Below, piece after piece: positions 6,906-7,144 of a stretch of 7,144 bases of DNA. The notes below the pieces were generated by a model, which saw only the letters and a list, made by a program, of their open reading frames with translations, was not told where the DNA came from and made no database searches. The translations under genes and the position numbers were made by a program. Origin of the DNA: Deltaproteobacteria bacterium (lineage in GTDB: Bacteria > Desulfobacterota > Desulfobacteria > Desulfobacterales > UBA11574); contig JAFDCA010000294.1 in the NCBI GenBank assembly GCA_019313025.1, positions 1 to 7,144 of the forward strand. The letters are read 5' to 3'. Numbering within the stretch: the stretch's first letter is position 1; each line of letters opens with the position of its first letter.

Positions 6906-7144
6906 ATGTTAGCATTTAGATACATAACGATAATTTCCACAATGACGATATTGCTTTTAATTTTGTCGGGAAAAGTATCCGCTGTCAAAACCATCATAGA
7001 TCAGTTGGGACGACACGTCACGGTTCCGGATCAACCTCTACGGGTAGTATCTCTTTCCCCAAGTATCACGGAGATAGTTTATGCTTTTGACCAAGGCCAC
7101 CGTCTTAAAGTCGTGACAACATACAGTTATTTTCCATCTGAAGC
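6906..7144 (+). CDS. btuF: Periplasmic cobalamin-binding protein of a B12 ABC transporter, BtuF-like (partial, N-terminus only)
   Basis: This is the start of a class III substrate-binding protein that would capture vitamin B12 in the periplasm and deliver it to a BtuCD-type importer. The 79 visible residues begin with a signal peptide: Arg5, a hydrophobic core at about 6-21, and a VSA signal-peptidase-I-type end at 24-26. There is no lipobox cysteine, so the protein should be soluble. The mature part has RVVSLSPSITEIVYAF (46-61), the first strand-helix of the fold, and VVTTYSYFPSE (69-79), which resembles the E. coli BtuF segment VGVSSYSDYPPQA. AGAAGG (6891-6896) lies nine bases before the ATG. 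An in-frame GTG at 6900 is possible but too close to the ribosome site. Relatives bind iron siderophores or haem; the cobalamin riboswitch upstream makes B12 the best guess. About 200 residues lie beyond the window. Confidence 0.82.
   Translation, partial: MLAFRYITIISTMTILLLILSGKVSAVKTIIDQLGRHVTVPDQPLRVVSLSPSITEIVYAFDQGHRLKVVTTYSYFPSE

Overview
The window holds two complete and two partial protein genes plus a regulatory RNA. All calls come from reading motifs by eye. The Lon and RecC proteins look like those of anaerobic Desulfobacterota (Desulfobacterales-type 'deltaproteobacteria'). This is an impression from protein style, the moderate-to-low GC content, AT-rich spacers and the cobalamin theme, and it is not a proven assignment. 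No mobile element, CRISPR array, tRNA or rRNA was seen.

Layout. Positions 1-362 (minus) carry the first half of tsaB, a subunit for the universal tRNA t6A modification. Positions 378-2753 (minus) carry a complete ATP-dependent Lon protease. Its stop lies 15 bases before the tsaB start, so the two are probably cotranscribed. A 296-base AT-rich spacer (2754-3049) follows; it contains nested inverted repeats and presumably the lon promoter. Positions 3050-6280 (minus) carry a complete recC, the Chi-reading subunit of the RecBCD helicase-nuclease, with no recB or recD beside it. A divergent control region (6281-6449) separates recC from a plus-strand cobalamin (adenosylcobalamin-class) riboswitch at about 6446-6704. 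The riboswitch ends in a textbook intrinsic terminator (6771-6803) and precedes a secreted BtuF-like cobalamin-binding protein gene (6906 to the window end).

How the parts work together. Riboswitch, terminator and btuF form one logical unit: when cellular cobalamin is high, transcription should stop at the terminator and the periplasmic B12 capture protein should not be made. lon and tsaB are housekeeping genes of protein quality control and tRNA modification. recC is a DNA repair gene whose partners must be encoded elsewhere.

The most interesting points are: (1) recC stands apart from recB/recD; (2) several RecC residues matching Chi-contact positions of the E. coli protein are replaced while others are kept, hinting at a different recognition sequence; (3) the riboswitch carries an insertion of about 100 bases with its own perfect 9-bp stem and several competing pairings. 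I found no convincing wholly new system.
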